A DNA stretch of 64,000 bases from the NCBI GenBank assembly GCA_014773175.1, contig VXCM01000339.1:434001-498000 (forward strand), given 5' to 3'. Made by a program: the position numbers and the translations under genes. This stretch comes from Lucifuga dentata. Taxonomy: Eukaryota; Chordata; Actinopteri; Ophidiiformes; Bythitidae. Below are positions 27,757 through 37,737 of this stretch, piece by piece (position 1 is the stretch's first letter; each line of letters starts with the position of its first letter). The notes under the pieces were generated by a model. That model saw nothing but the letters and a program-made list of their open reading frames with translations, did not search any database and was not told the DNA's origin.

Positions 27757-29127
27757 ATGCAGCTGTACAACAGTGCGCTCACACACTACCCCAGATCGTC
27801 TCGTAAAGTTACAGTAACTTTATCCATCAGGTCTGATCGTTTAACCGGGACTACTTCCAGCTCCTCTGCGGTTAAAAAAGAAGGACACGCACAGCCAGAC
27901 GCACTCTCAGCTGCGAACGGGGATCTGTTGGGAGAAACAGCTTCTTCCGCAAACATGCCTGCCTTTACATGCTACGAGGCTTCGTCTATGAAGCCAGTTT
28001 ACTTCACATCCACTGCTGAGATTTTAATTCGCCGTCCCGATGGGGTGGAAAGGTCTGTGCCTGTTCATATCATGAAGAATCCAAACAGCAAACCACCATC
28101 CCCTGACTCATTTTTATATAATGGTGAAAGTGTAGTTTGTGATGATTGTGACGCTGATGTGATGGTGGACTTGATGGATCATTTGAGCAGTAGGACAGAG
28201 ATTTTCCCTGACTGCTCAGAGCTGGTTGGAAATAACCTGTTGGCCAGGAGCAACATCTCTGGACCCAGAATAGAAGAATTAAAGCAGGTGGTGGGAATTT
28301 CGAGTGAGGATGACACAGTTTCAGTGACTAATGGCCCCTTTAGAAGCAACGGTTTGGCCTCATTACCTGAACTGGAGTCCATTCCCAGCAGGTCAGGTCA
28401 GGCTGAAGAGCTCATAACTGAAGATGTCCATGAACTCCACAGTGGCAAAGCAGTCCCTCCATCAGATGAGCAACGGGCCTTTGAGCTCAGCGTTCTGCAG
28501 GAGTCCCCAACACAGAGATGCCCAGAGAAAAGGGAAATGAATGAGAAAGTTGCCCGGTACCTGGCAGAAGTGGAGAAACAAAACAAGTACCTCCAGGAGA
28601 GGCAAAAGTATAGGTACCACATCATTCCAGATGGCAACTGTTTGTATAGAGCTGTGCGTAAGGCTGTATACGGGGACCAGGCCAGGCACGGCGAGCTGAG
28701 GGAGCAGACAGTGCACCACATCGCCGACCACCTGGATGAATTCAACCCCATCATCGAAGGGGATGTAGGAGAGTTCCTGATCAACGCAGCACAAGACGGT
28801 GCCTGGGCTGGTTACCCTGAGCTTCTGGCCATGAGCCAGATGCTGAATATCAACATCCACCTTACAACAGGGGGCAGTTTGGAGAGTCCCACTGTCTCCA
28901 CCATGGTGCACTTTCTTGGGGAGGAAGATGTGTCCAAACCAGCTATCTGGCTGAGTTGGCTCAGCAATGGTCACTATGACGTCCTCCTGGACAAGTGTCT
29001 CCCCAACCCAGAGTATGAGGACTGGTGCCAGCATTCACAGATGCAGAGGAAACGGGATGAGGAACTGGCAAAATCCATGGCAGCCTCATTGTCTAAAATG
29101 TACATTGAGCAGAATGGGTCTGCGTGA
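27757..29127 (+). CDS. otud1: OTUD1, OTU-family deubiquitinase
   Basis: Cysteine protease that removes ubiquitin, with K63-chain preference in the human enzyme; reported substrates include SMAD7 and innate-immune adaptors. It is a single-exon gene of 456 residues, like the intronless human gene (481). The start is supported by the conserved N terminus MQLYNSALTHYP. A second conserved block, MPAF, lies about 67 residues in and is the other possible start. Residues 1 to about 260 are poorly conserved and probably disordered. A helical lead-in (VARYLAEVEKQNKYLQERQK) precedes the OTU domain at about 284-412. The catalytic DGNC loop places Asp292 and Cys295; His406 sits in SNGHYD, and all three are intact. 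A C-terminal ubiquitin-interacting motif (EELAKSMAASLSKMY, about 435-449) is followed by IEQNGSA. It lies head-to-head with TGIF1, starts 3.7 kb apart. Confidence 0.97.
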   Translation: MQLYNSALTHYPRSSRKVTVTLSIRSDRLTGTTSSSSAVKKEGHAQPDALSAANGDLLGETASSANMPAFTCYEASSMKPVYFTSTAEILIRRPDGVERSVPVHIMKNPNSKPPSPDSFLYNGESVVCDDCDADVMVDLMDHLSSRTEIFPDCSELVGNNLLARSNISGPRIEELKQVVGISSEDDTVSVTNGPFRSNGLASLPELESIPSRSGQAEELITEDVHELHSGKAVPPSDEQRAFELSVLQESPTQRCPEKREMNEKVARYLAEVEKQNKYLQERQKYRYHIIPDGNCLYRAVRKAVYGDQARHGELREQTVHHIADHLDEFNPIIEGDVGEFLINAAQDGAWAGYPELLAMSQMLNINIHLTTGGSLESPTVSTMVHFLGEEDVSKPAIWLSWLSNGHYDVLLDKCLPNPEYEDWCQHSQMQRKRDEELAKSMAASLSKMYIEQNGSA

Positions 29128-29700
29128 AAGACATGTTGAAAAATGAAGAGTGTACACTGTACCATAGAGTGCCGAAATGTTATTTGCACATTGATTCTGC
29201 TTGCTTTGTAAGTGCCTTAAATTATTTTTATAAGTTTTATACGTAAAAGGAAAGGAAGTGCAGTGCACACTCTTAGGGTTTTCTACATGCCATCATTGCC
29301 AAATGGGTGGCAGTTGTCTCTTCAAGTGTTTGACTGTATGCTTCTTGATAGTTTGGGTAAAGTTGATGTAAGTGAAATACTGTAATGCTGTTAATATACA
29401 GTATATGTATATGCTTTTTGAATACATACTGTATTTATTTGCCTTTTTTGGCGAGCCATCAGTTATTTTTCTATTGTGCCTATGCTTTGTGGGCTGTTGC
29501 TGAAGGTTTTCAAAGAAAACCTTGGCTTGCATTTTTCACGAAGTTATATTGGTTAATATTGTTCTAGCTCTTCCACAAAATTCCTTTCTGATTGGAAGTC
29601 AATAGATTTTTTTTTCTGAGAATAAATCAACTTTTTACTGTTATTCCTGTTCCAGGCTTCTGACAGAATATTTCAAAATAAAGTTTTGAAAAAAGTGATC
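29128..29700 (+). other. OTUD1 3' UTR with two poly(A) signals
   Basis: AT-rich non-coding sequence following the stop. AATAAA hexamers at 29621-29626 and 29677-29682 suggest transcript ends near 29640-29700, giving a 3' UTR of about 0.5-0.6 kb. Confidence 0.65.
29677..29682 (+). terminator. OTUD1 distal poly(A) signal
   Basis: AATAAA in AAAATAAAGTTTTG, 550 bp after the stop. A second hexamer at 29621-29626 could be the proximal site. Confidence 0.6.
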
Positions 29701-29859
29701 TACTGTAATTTTATTTTCATTTCACACAATCGTTCTCTGGGCATTGCTCCTACAGAAATTGTTATCAGTGCTAAAATGATGATGTCAGCAATGTCATTCC
29801 GGGTGCAGAACTGTACATAGCAGTAATGGGATCCATCTATTGAACTGCATTGCATTAAT

Positions 29860-29990
29860 ATTATCATTTTGGCAGGCCAGATGAACACAACCTCCACCCC
29901 CTCGCTACCCAAAAGTGAAAAGTGNATTATCATTTTGGCAGGCCAGATGAACACAACCTCCACCCCCTCGCTACCCAAAAGTGAAAAGTG
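29860..29990. repeat. 65-bp direct duplication around single N (assembly artefact)
   Basis: Copies 29860-29924 and 29926-29990 are identical, with an N at 29925, just downstream of the OTUD1 3' end. Confidence 0.9.
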
Positions 29991-31098
29991 ATGTTTGGAA
30001 TTTATTACGCGTAGTGAGAATGGAGACTGCAACCTCTCAGCTCCGTCAGGCTGCCGACTTCAGCATATTACATGTCTATACACTCAGTATGTAGAGTTAA
30101 AGGAAACTGTCAAAGCTACACTTAGAGAACAGTGTGTGTATTAATTATTTATCTTTTCTGTCATCTTACTTTAAGAAAGCTATTTTTTTTCCTAATTTGG
30201 AACAAGCATTCCTTCAAGAATATTATTTCTTACCTCCATGAATGCTTATTACACAATATTATTAAGACATCGTTAGTCATAAATGGATACAGGTAATAAA
30301 ATACAACACCAGAACCAGTTAAAATTGGCCTGTGTGAGGGGAATAATTGTATTCCCCTGCTCACACAGAAAAATGGAATGTAAAATTCAAGGCTAAATAT
30401 AACACAGGCCATCATTACAATTCAAATTATATTCAAAACACAATGTAATAATTAATTGCTACATTTGCAAAAGATAGTGTTATGTTTTTGTAAAGACTAT
30501 CAGAGGTGTTGACTCATCTCTGTGGTGAATTTTAAAAAGTAATTTATGCTACAGTTATATTGAATTGCACTTTATGGACCATTTTGACAATCTAGTGTAT
30601 GTTTATACAGTATATACATGTATTGCGTGTACTGTCTGCAAAGGATGCCTGTCTCCTGGCGGCATTGCACTTGTCTACCTTTAGGTGGCATTCTAGTCCC
30701 CCACATACACTTTAACAGTTATCAAAGGTTGTATTTAGTTTTTAAACATCCTCAGACCCACTTCAACTTGGCATTATCAGTCATTTAGATTACTCAGTTA
30801 AACAGGCTGCCTATTACTATAACTTTTTAAATCAAAATGAATGAAATCAAAATGGTTTATCTCATTACTGTTTACAGATTTTCCTAAAAAAACAACATTC
30901 ATAAGATAACTTATGAATTCAGATCCGTCTGTACTTAAAAGTCTTTATACTACTTTAAGGCAAATTTATGATTCATGGTCCATTTTATGCTTTATTAAAT
31001 ATCACTAGGGAGTTAGTTGTGAAATTTGTTTACCATCCTTAAATTTTATTCTATTATGCCTCTATTCTGTATCTTGTTCCCTGGAAGCATGATCGTGA

Positions 31099-31106
31099 TG
31101 ACGTCA
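31099..31106. promoter_or_regulatory. Palindromic CRE (TGACGTCA)
   Basis: A full consensus cAMP-response element lies about 415 bp upstream of the start codon at 31521, just before a CpG-rich stretch (31370-31580). This is the position expected for a promoter-proximal CREB/ATF site. Confidence 0.45.
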
Positions 31107-31250
31107 CACTGCAGTCATGTGGACACGGGAAAAAAGTTTTTATCTTTTGAATGCAGGAGGGAGGGAGATGATTCAGAGCTTCATCCTGATCCAGCTCGGC
31201 TTGGATGGACCAGAAGCTGTTACAGACCAGAGTGCAGGTGAGTGCGAGTG

Positions 31251-31265
31251 ACGCGCGCGCGCGCG

Positions 31266-31303
<38 letters not shown>

Positions 31304-31334
31304 TACATACATACACATACACATACACACACAG
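31251..31334. repeat. (CG)n(CA)n alternating purine-pyrimidine tract
   Basis: Starts with about eight CG steps, then CA repeats with ATAC and ACAT variants. The sequence class readily adopts Z-DNA. It lies between the CRE and the CpG-rich first exon of the SKT-like gene. Confidence 0.95.
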
Positions 31335-31369
31335 TCATAATAGACTCTCCTCCGCTGTTTAGCGCCTCT

Positions 31370-31590
31370 GTGAAGGATTCCCGTGCGTCAGTGAGACGGG
31401 AACGCAGTCACCGCGACGCAGCGAGCACCATCCTCGGAAGTTACCGGATACTTTGGAACAACCGGGGAGCAGCAAGTCGGCCGGTGGTCGTGGCTCTGAC
31501 TGACCTGAGAAGCATTGGACATGTCGGGGCACCGGGTACAGTTCGCAGATCTTCCGCCGAGTGACCGCAAGGGAAGTCCCAAAATCCACA
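31370..31590 (+). promoter_or_regulatory. CpG-rich promoter/first-exon region
   Basis: CpG dinucleotides are dense here, in contrast to the CpG-poor flanks. The region overlaps the candidate first coding exon 31521-31590. A separate strong donor (CAG/gtgagt, gt at 31238) just upstream suggests an additional non-coding first exon. Confidence 0.45.
31521..31590 (+). CDS. Candidate first coding exon, probably KIAA1217/sickle tail-like
   Basis: ATG at 31521 has a purine at -3 and an in-frame TGA just upstream (31506-31508). The exon reads MSGHRVQFADLPPSDRKGSP and KIH, then one base before the donor A/gtaagg (phase 1). It lies inside a CpG-rich region downstream of a CRE. I do not recognise the peptide. 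Assignment to KIAA1217 (SKT) rests on synteny: in human, KIAA1217 is the next gene after OTUD1 on the same strand and has very long 5' introns. The exon's reality is inferred from the start context, splice donor and CpG content only. Confidence 0.45.
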
Positions 31591-32968
31591 GTAAGGAAAC
31601 ATATTGATCTTAATTATGAATTCTGGTGACCTTGGCTAAGAATTTCAAACTCAGTATTTATAAATAATGTGGAAAATCAGGGTACTTTTTGGTTTATTTC
31701 GAAGTAGATTTACTATCACTGAAGAATTTCACATTAACATGTCATACTAATGGAGGAAAAAAACAATCATAGTTCCACAGAGAAGCATCTATAGAATTGT
31801 TTTTTCTTAGATGTATGACAACATGAAGCCATAATATTATATATAATTATACATATACATCACTGCTTCACTCTGTCTTTACTGATGGGCCCCAGGCGTT
31901 CTCCATAACCCCTTGGAAATGTGTGGCAATCAAATACAAAAAAAAAAAAAANAAAAAAAAAAAAAAGTCCAAGTCTTTGCTTCAGTCTAAAGTTTTTGTT
32001 CATGCTTTTTAATTGTCCAAAACCCTAAAGTTAATTTCAGTCCTATGTCCTTGAGAAAAATGATACAAGTATTGCAGCTTCAAGACATGGATGTTGCTGA
32101 TCTTTCATTTCATATTCCTGTCTGACTGGTGTGGACGTTGTGACAACCCCTAACCTGTGATCCATCATCAGCATCAGTGATATGATCTTAGCCTTAATAT
32201 ACAGTACTTATTTTGAAGTGGCAGTTGGCCTTAATGTGTTGCTGCTGCTCACTTTTCTCCTCAGGGCCTCCTCTTGTCTCAGTGAGTGTAAGCACTTTCC
32301 ATGCTCAGTGTTAGTAAGGTGATGATCACCTTGAAAGGCATCTTTCTGACCACTTCACCAAAGGTTACAGTCTTTACAGTACACAAAAAAGTGAAGAGTA
32401 GAAGTGCTCAGCATTTGTGCTTTTATTGCACAAACGGATGGATTAATGATGTGCTTCTGGTTATCGGTGAGGTGCGACAGTGTCAGCTGTGCCTGCCTCT
32501 GCTGCTTTGTGCTGCAGTGTATGCACTTCATTATGAGACACAGAGAAGCTGAGCTCATCTCCATGGTGACAGTTTGAGTGACAGGACACGTGAGCAGGAG
32601 CGCTACGGAAAATTGGCAGTTGTTGCAAACCCGTCACGGGGGTGCATCTGCACATTTGTTCAAAGACAGTGCACGCGTGCTTGGTTATATATTTGCAAAA
32701 TGTTTCTGTAATGGCAGCCGTTTTGGCAGGTTGTTGTGTGTTTTTGTTAGAGTCAGTCTGGGATATGTATGTGGACATCAGGATGAAAAGTGCTGATGGT
32801 GTGTGTAGCTTAGGCTCAGGTTGTATGCAGCACACGCTGGGTTGTGTGTGTGGAAGGACAGAATGGCAGCTTCAGCAGCAAACAGCATGTTCTGACTCAG
32901 CCCATCCACTTTTGTTGTCCAGAGGGAAGTGACAAGGGGGTCAACTTGCAATCTCCTTCCTTTATCTG

Positions 32969-33001
<33 letters not shown>

Positions 33002-34432
33002 ATACACTCACACGCAGTTCAAGTCCCAGCTGCTGGCTTTCGCGTCCTTGCCTGCCTGTCAGGGATTTTGCTCTTTACAAGGTTTAATGCTCATTTGGTC
33101 AACATCAAATGAGCCATCACCCCACTGATGTGAAATACAAGACAGCATCTAGATAGCAGCAAAACACTTCATCTGTCATCTTCATCCATTCATTTTCCAA
33201 ATGCTATAATAGCTAATGATCTTGGTGTCACCCAGAGGGATTACTACAGCAGATGTGAATAGTTTGTCAAAGAGGGGAAACCGGTCTTGATGAAGCTTTT
33301 TTTGCTGTTCAATTTACATTAGTTAACTGCAAGATCTTTGTTTTTGGGGATACGTGGCCAAAACAGAGATTGCTCAGGCATCTATCACCTTGAGCATCTT
33401 TTTCTTTGCATTAATTTTCTTTGATAAAAACTCCCTGGAAAGTTCTGCCTGACATGATTAGGTGGTTTGTTAACACACATTTACTTTGTCAGAAAATGTC
33501 ACAGATTATTATGCTAACCTTTTCCCCCTCAGTCTACAGGAAAAGCCGTAATTGTGGAATTACAGAGAGAAAGCAAAGACATGAGTAGTTGGATCACAGC
33601 ATACCATATTGTACTGTAGGCTATTGCTAGCTCAGTTATCCTCCTCCGTGATTCATTCAAGGTATTTGGCTGTATTCAACATGCACCCAAAGGACTCCTT
33701 GTTCTTGATGTGTTTCCCCATGTCTCCATTTTACTTTACATCTCAACTTACTGTTCATAATTGTCAAAAGGGGAGTTTTGGAGCCATCTTTCTCCTTTTG
33801 GTTCTCACCAGCATCAAATTGCACATGTATAACAAAACACTTGCTCAGCTTTGAAGAAGTGTGTGTACTACTACTAGCATAATGGTGGGCTTTTGATCCC
33901 TTTTATAATGAGGTGACCCCAGCTTTCATTATATTTTACAAAACACACACATGCTCATTGCTGTGAAAAAGACTGTCTGGGGAGCTGCAAATTTAACAAG
34001 TAAAACAGTGATGCAACATTTAAGTGCTACTAAATAAGGAAGTCAATACGACATTATAAATGACAGATTATCCAATGTTCCTGACTCCATTAGCCCATTA
34101 ACACTCACTCATTTTTTTTTTCCTTCACCCTCTGAAAAACTATGTTGCTGTAATCATTTATTAGTGTTCCTTTGTCCAGGAGAAACAAAACATCACTACA
34201 CGCTATCTTACTTACAGTCCCTATTATATGTGACTGTGCCAGGCGGGGGAAATGACAAATGCTGAGTAAGAATGATAATCACAGAATTTGCTGCTTTACC
34301 AGATCAGGAATGCAAAATGTGTCTGTGCCAGCATCAGGCTTTAAAAAAAAAAAAAACAGGACTCCTCATCCATAGTCTTAATCTCTGTCAAAACAAATTA
34401 GACATGAGGAGGGGGTTGAAGCATGGCATTAA

Positions 34433-35014
34433 AGGAGCATACTGGTGATTTTGCATGTTTGAGCCCAATAAATACAACTTGCATACAATGTTACATTACT
34501 GCCAACCATTGTCCAAAACATACTACTGGAGCAGTACATTTTAGATTTGTTTTTCCTGCCTTCCAGACTGCCATTGATTTCAGTTCATTCCAGGATGCTA
34601 TTAAAATCAACTTGTACAGACTTGAAACATGCTTGAGATAAGTAATCCAAAACAGCAAACCAAACATTTTTCTTATTTTTTGTAGAAGAAGAATTTAACT
34701 GATGCAACAAGGAGCTTCACAGAAGAAAATGTATGCCTCTGCCAGGGAATTTACTCCTAGGAGAAAATGGCTTTTTACCAAGAAATTAAAAATGACTACC
34801 TTCTACACTCAGATGTATGTATTAGCAGGCGAAACATTGAATTTTAAGGTGGGTGTATCACCTGAACATTTCATTTTGAAAGATGAGGGGATTTGGCAAA
34901 ATAACGGAAAAAAAAATCAAATACAGTTTTATGTTTTGGAAAATGGTTGTAACATAAAGTGTATGTGTGTCGTATTTATTGGGCTGAAACATGCAAAACC
35001 ACCAGTGTGGTCCT
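34433..35014 (+). mobile_element. TTAA-flanked MITE, copy 1 (complete)
   Basis: A 582-bp element flanked by TTAA on both sides (34429-34432 and 35015-35018). Terminal inverted repeats of about 80 bp start AGGAGCATACTGGTGATTTT and, reverse-complemented, AGGACCACACTGGTGGTTTT. The internal open frame is not a transposase. TTAA target duplication points to a piggyBac-type non-autonomous element. Confidence 0.75.
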
Positions 35015-35569
35015 TTAATTTCCAAAGAGATCCTCACGTGTATGACCAAAGCAGTTGTCTATAGGTAGTTTAGTCACGACTAACATTGTCATCTCATAGT
35101 TAGATGCTCTTTACTCTGGAAGGTGTGAGATGCCATGTCTGTTAGCATTTCTGTCCCAGGGAAGATGCTGATGACATTTTTCAGACTCTTGAGATGATCC
35201 TTCTGGAAATAGCCACATCCCGTGAGATACTAAACAGCTGTTTTCACAGTGGATTAAAAGCCCATCCCCCTAGGGCTGTTAAGTTCTTCAGAGCATAACA
35301 CACTAAGATTTAAGGGTACATATCACCTCCTCTACCCAAGAGTAACATGCTGCTGTTAGCTTTAACTGGGATAAAAGGCAGTAACCTTCAGATGATATCC
35401 ACGTTTGTAACTGCTAGAATACTAAGCATACTTTTAAGCTTTAGACTTTTGGAAGCAGTGTAATTGTCTGACCAACATTTCTTTCTTCTTTTATACATAT
35501 TTTATGGAAGTGGTGATTCGTTATTATTATAGTTAAAGTTTCCTTTCGGGGAATTACATTTATTGTGGC

Positions 35570-35905
35570 TTTTGCTGTATTACCTTGGAACTGGGAAGCC
35601 ATAAATTGGAATTATGTCATTTATGACCAACTAAGTTAACCAGTTACTGTGTCCGCATGCTGATTGATTTAAGGAAAATGCTTCTAAATGTTCATTTATA
35701 AATAGAGAAATTACTATCTACAGTGTGAGCAGCCATGTTGAAATAGCGTCAATACTGAACTTGGGGTTGAGGAACTTTGCCCAACTTTCCGAGTAGGAAT
35801 TCTAAGTTGAGGAGGAGTTTTCTTTTACTTTTTTTTTTTTTTTTNTTTTTTTTTTTTTTTAGTCGGGGGTCGGAAATTCTGAGTTTTGTGTCTAAGTTGA
35901 ATGCA
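35570..35905. repeat. Dispersed repeat family 2, copy 1
   Basis: Shares blocks with the region near 48.7-49.0 kb, such as AATAGAGAAATTAC and GGGGTTGAGGAACTTTGCCC. It carries internal inverted pieces (TTGGAACTGGGAA against GGAATTCTAAG-type strings), like non-autonomous DNA elements of teleosts. A poly(T) tract with an N (35845) interrupts it. Confidence 0.55.
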
Positions 35906-37081
35906 GCAATTTTATTCTGCTCAAATGCACCACATACCAAGGCTTGATGACAATATTTTAGAAAGTGCCAAACGCAGACCCATCTTTAAAATATAGTATA
36001 GTGTAGTACCAGTATCTTCTCAAATTTCTCCCATTTACTGCTATTTCTACCCAATTTATCCTTTAAGCTCTGGTTCTAGTGTTACATGCGCAAGTTAGAA
36101 AAAGCTAATCCATCTGTCTGCTTCTCTTTGGAAAAAAAAAAAATCAGTCCTTTCCTTACTGTTGACATTTTGTTCTCTCATCAAGTATTAGAAAGTAAAG
36201 TTAACACAAAGGTCATAGATGAAAAATTAAGTCAAAGGCAGATGGTATTTCAAAAAGACCAAAAAGCCTTGTTTGGTGTAAGATGAAACTGGATGATGGC
36301 AACATTAGAAAGATGTAAATAGATGGTATCGTGTACTAGAATTTCTCCTGGTTGAGTCACCATCTCTGAAGAAAGTTCACATGCCCAATAAATTATCCAT
36401 CCTCTCCTGACTTCTCTGTTGTACCAGCAGCGGGATGCTGGCGCACTGTGGAAAAAGAAACAGATGTTTTGTTCTTTTTTCATTCATTTTTTAAAAATTG
36501 ATGGGCTCTCATGAGTTTCTTCCTGAAGAGAAAGTGATGAAGTAACCATGGTTTCTCAAAACCGCAGCAGAACTTACACAGTGCATGACATCACTGCCAA
36601 ACATCTGCATCTCAGATATATAATGACTCAGAATAGAGAGTTAAGGAACATCAGTTGTTCAACAACAAGTGACACACAGGCTACATTTACACCTCCTCAT
36701 ACAAGTGACTTAGTTCTGATCTTTTCCTTGCAAGCGGCACATGCATTGTGAAGATGTAAATGATTAAAAAAACACAAGGAATTGAATATTCTCACATCTG
36801 TTCTGTCAACGCAACTGCAACACACAGATTGGAATTTCCTCGCTGTTCCAACTCGCACATAACACAATGCAACACTCTTCTGCTTTATTTGCATATGAAT
36901 TACATAAACAATCAAGGTGACAACCACTCACTAAAGATGAGTGCAAACGTGTGAGAATGCAGAAGTTGTATGAAGTCTTTGAGGAGAGAAATTGGTTCAG
37001 GCTAAAATACAGGGAATGTATCGCAAGTTCAATCGCCAAGGCTCTAAATGGTTGTGGCTATAGTGCCAAAATCAAGCTTAA

Positions 37082-37737
37082 AGGACCATACCGGCCATTT
37101 TGCATGTTTGAGCCTAATACATTCAATTTCTATACATGCTACATCACTGACAGTCATTTCCAAAAGGATATAACTGCATTTCAGCTTTCCTGATATTTTG
37201 CAAAATCTCTTAATCTTTCAAAATCAAATATTTAAGCAATACACCCACCTTAAAAATCGGTGTCTCACCTGCTAATAGTTATGCAGCCTTATGAAATCTT
37301 GGTCATTTAAATTTTTTGACAAATGCAGGTCTTCTTTTGGGACTATATTCCCTGGTGGAGATCAGATCACTCTGTGCTTTTTATTGCACTTNAGGTCTTC
37401 TTTTGGGACTATATTCCCTGGTGGAGATCAGATCACTCTGTGCTTTTTATTGCACTTACATGCTAAAATTATGTAACCTAAAAAAAAAAACAACCTAAAT
37501 ACACGTTTTGTTCATGCTGATGGGTTACCTATTCCAAGAATGTTTCAAGTATCAACAAGTTGATTTTAATAGCGTACCAGAATGAACTGAAACCAATGGC
37601 GGAAGGCTGGAAGGCACGAAAAACATTTTTAATTCACCGTTCCAGTAGTATGCTTTGGGAAATGATTGTCAGTAACGTTACATGTATGAAAATTGAATAT
37701 ATTAGGCTCAAACATGCAAAATGGCCAGCATGGTCCT
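37082..37737 (-). mobile_element. TTAA-flanked MITE, copy 2 (inverted orientation)
   Basis: Same family as the 34433 copy but reversed: its left half matches the reverse complement of that copy's right half (CACCTGCTAATA and AATACACCCACCTTAAAA blocks). TTAA lies at 37078-37081 and 37738-37741, with terminal repeats AGGACCATACCGGCCATTTT and its complement. A 65-bp artefactual duplication with an N (37327-37457) is inside; without it the element is about 590 bp. Confidence 0.75.

Noticed and set aside
28398..29034. Minus-strand open frames of 128 and 190 aa opposite OTUD1
   Set aside because: Antisense shadows of the conserved OTUD1 coding sequence.
31205..31564. 119-aa open frame with Thr-His repeats
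   Set aside because: Translation of the (CA)n tract at the promoter. The likely coding frame is the short exon at 31521.
32461..32932. Overlapping open frames on both strands (up to 124 aa)
   Set aside because: No domain, no splice or promoter support, no family resemblance.
34702..35064. 120-aa open frame resembling a small gene
   Set aside because: Lies almost wholly inside a TTAA-flanked MITE; the other copies do not keep the frame open.
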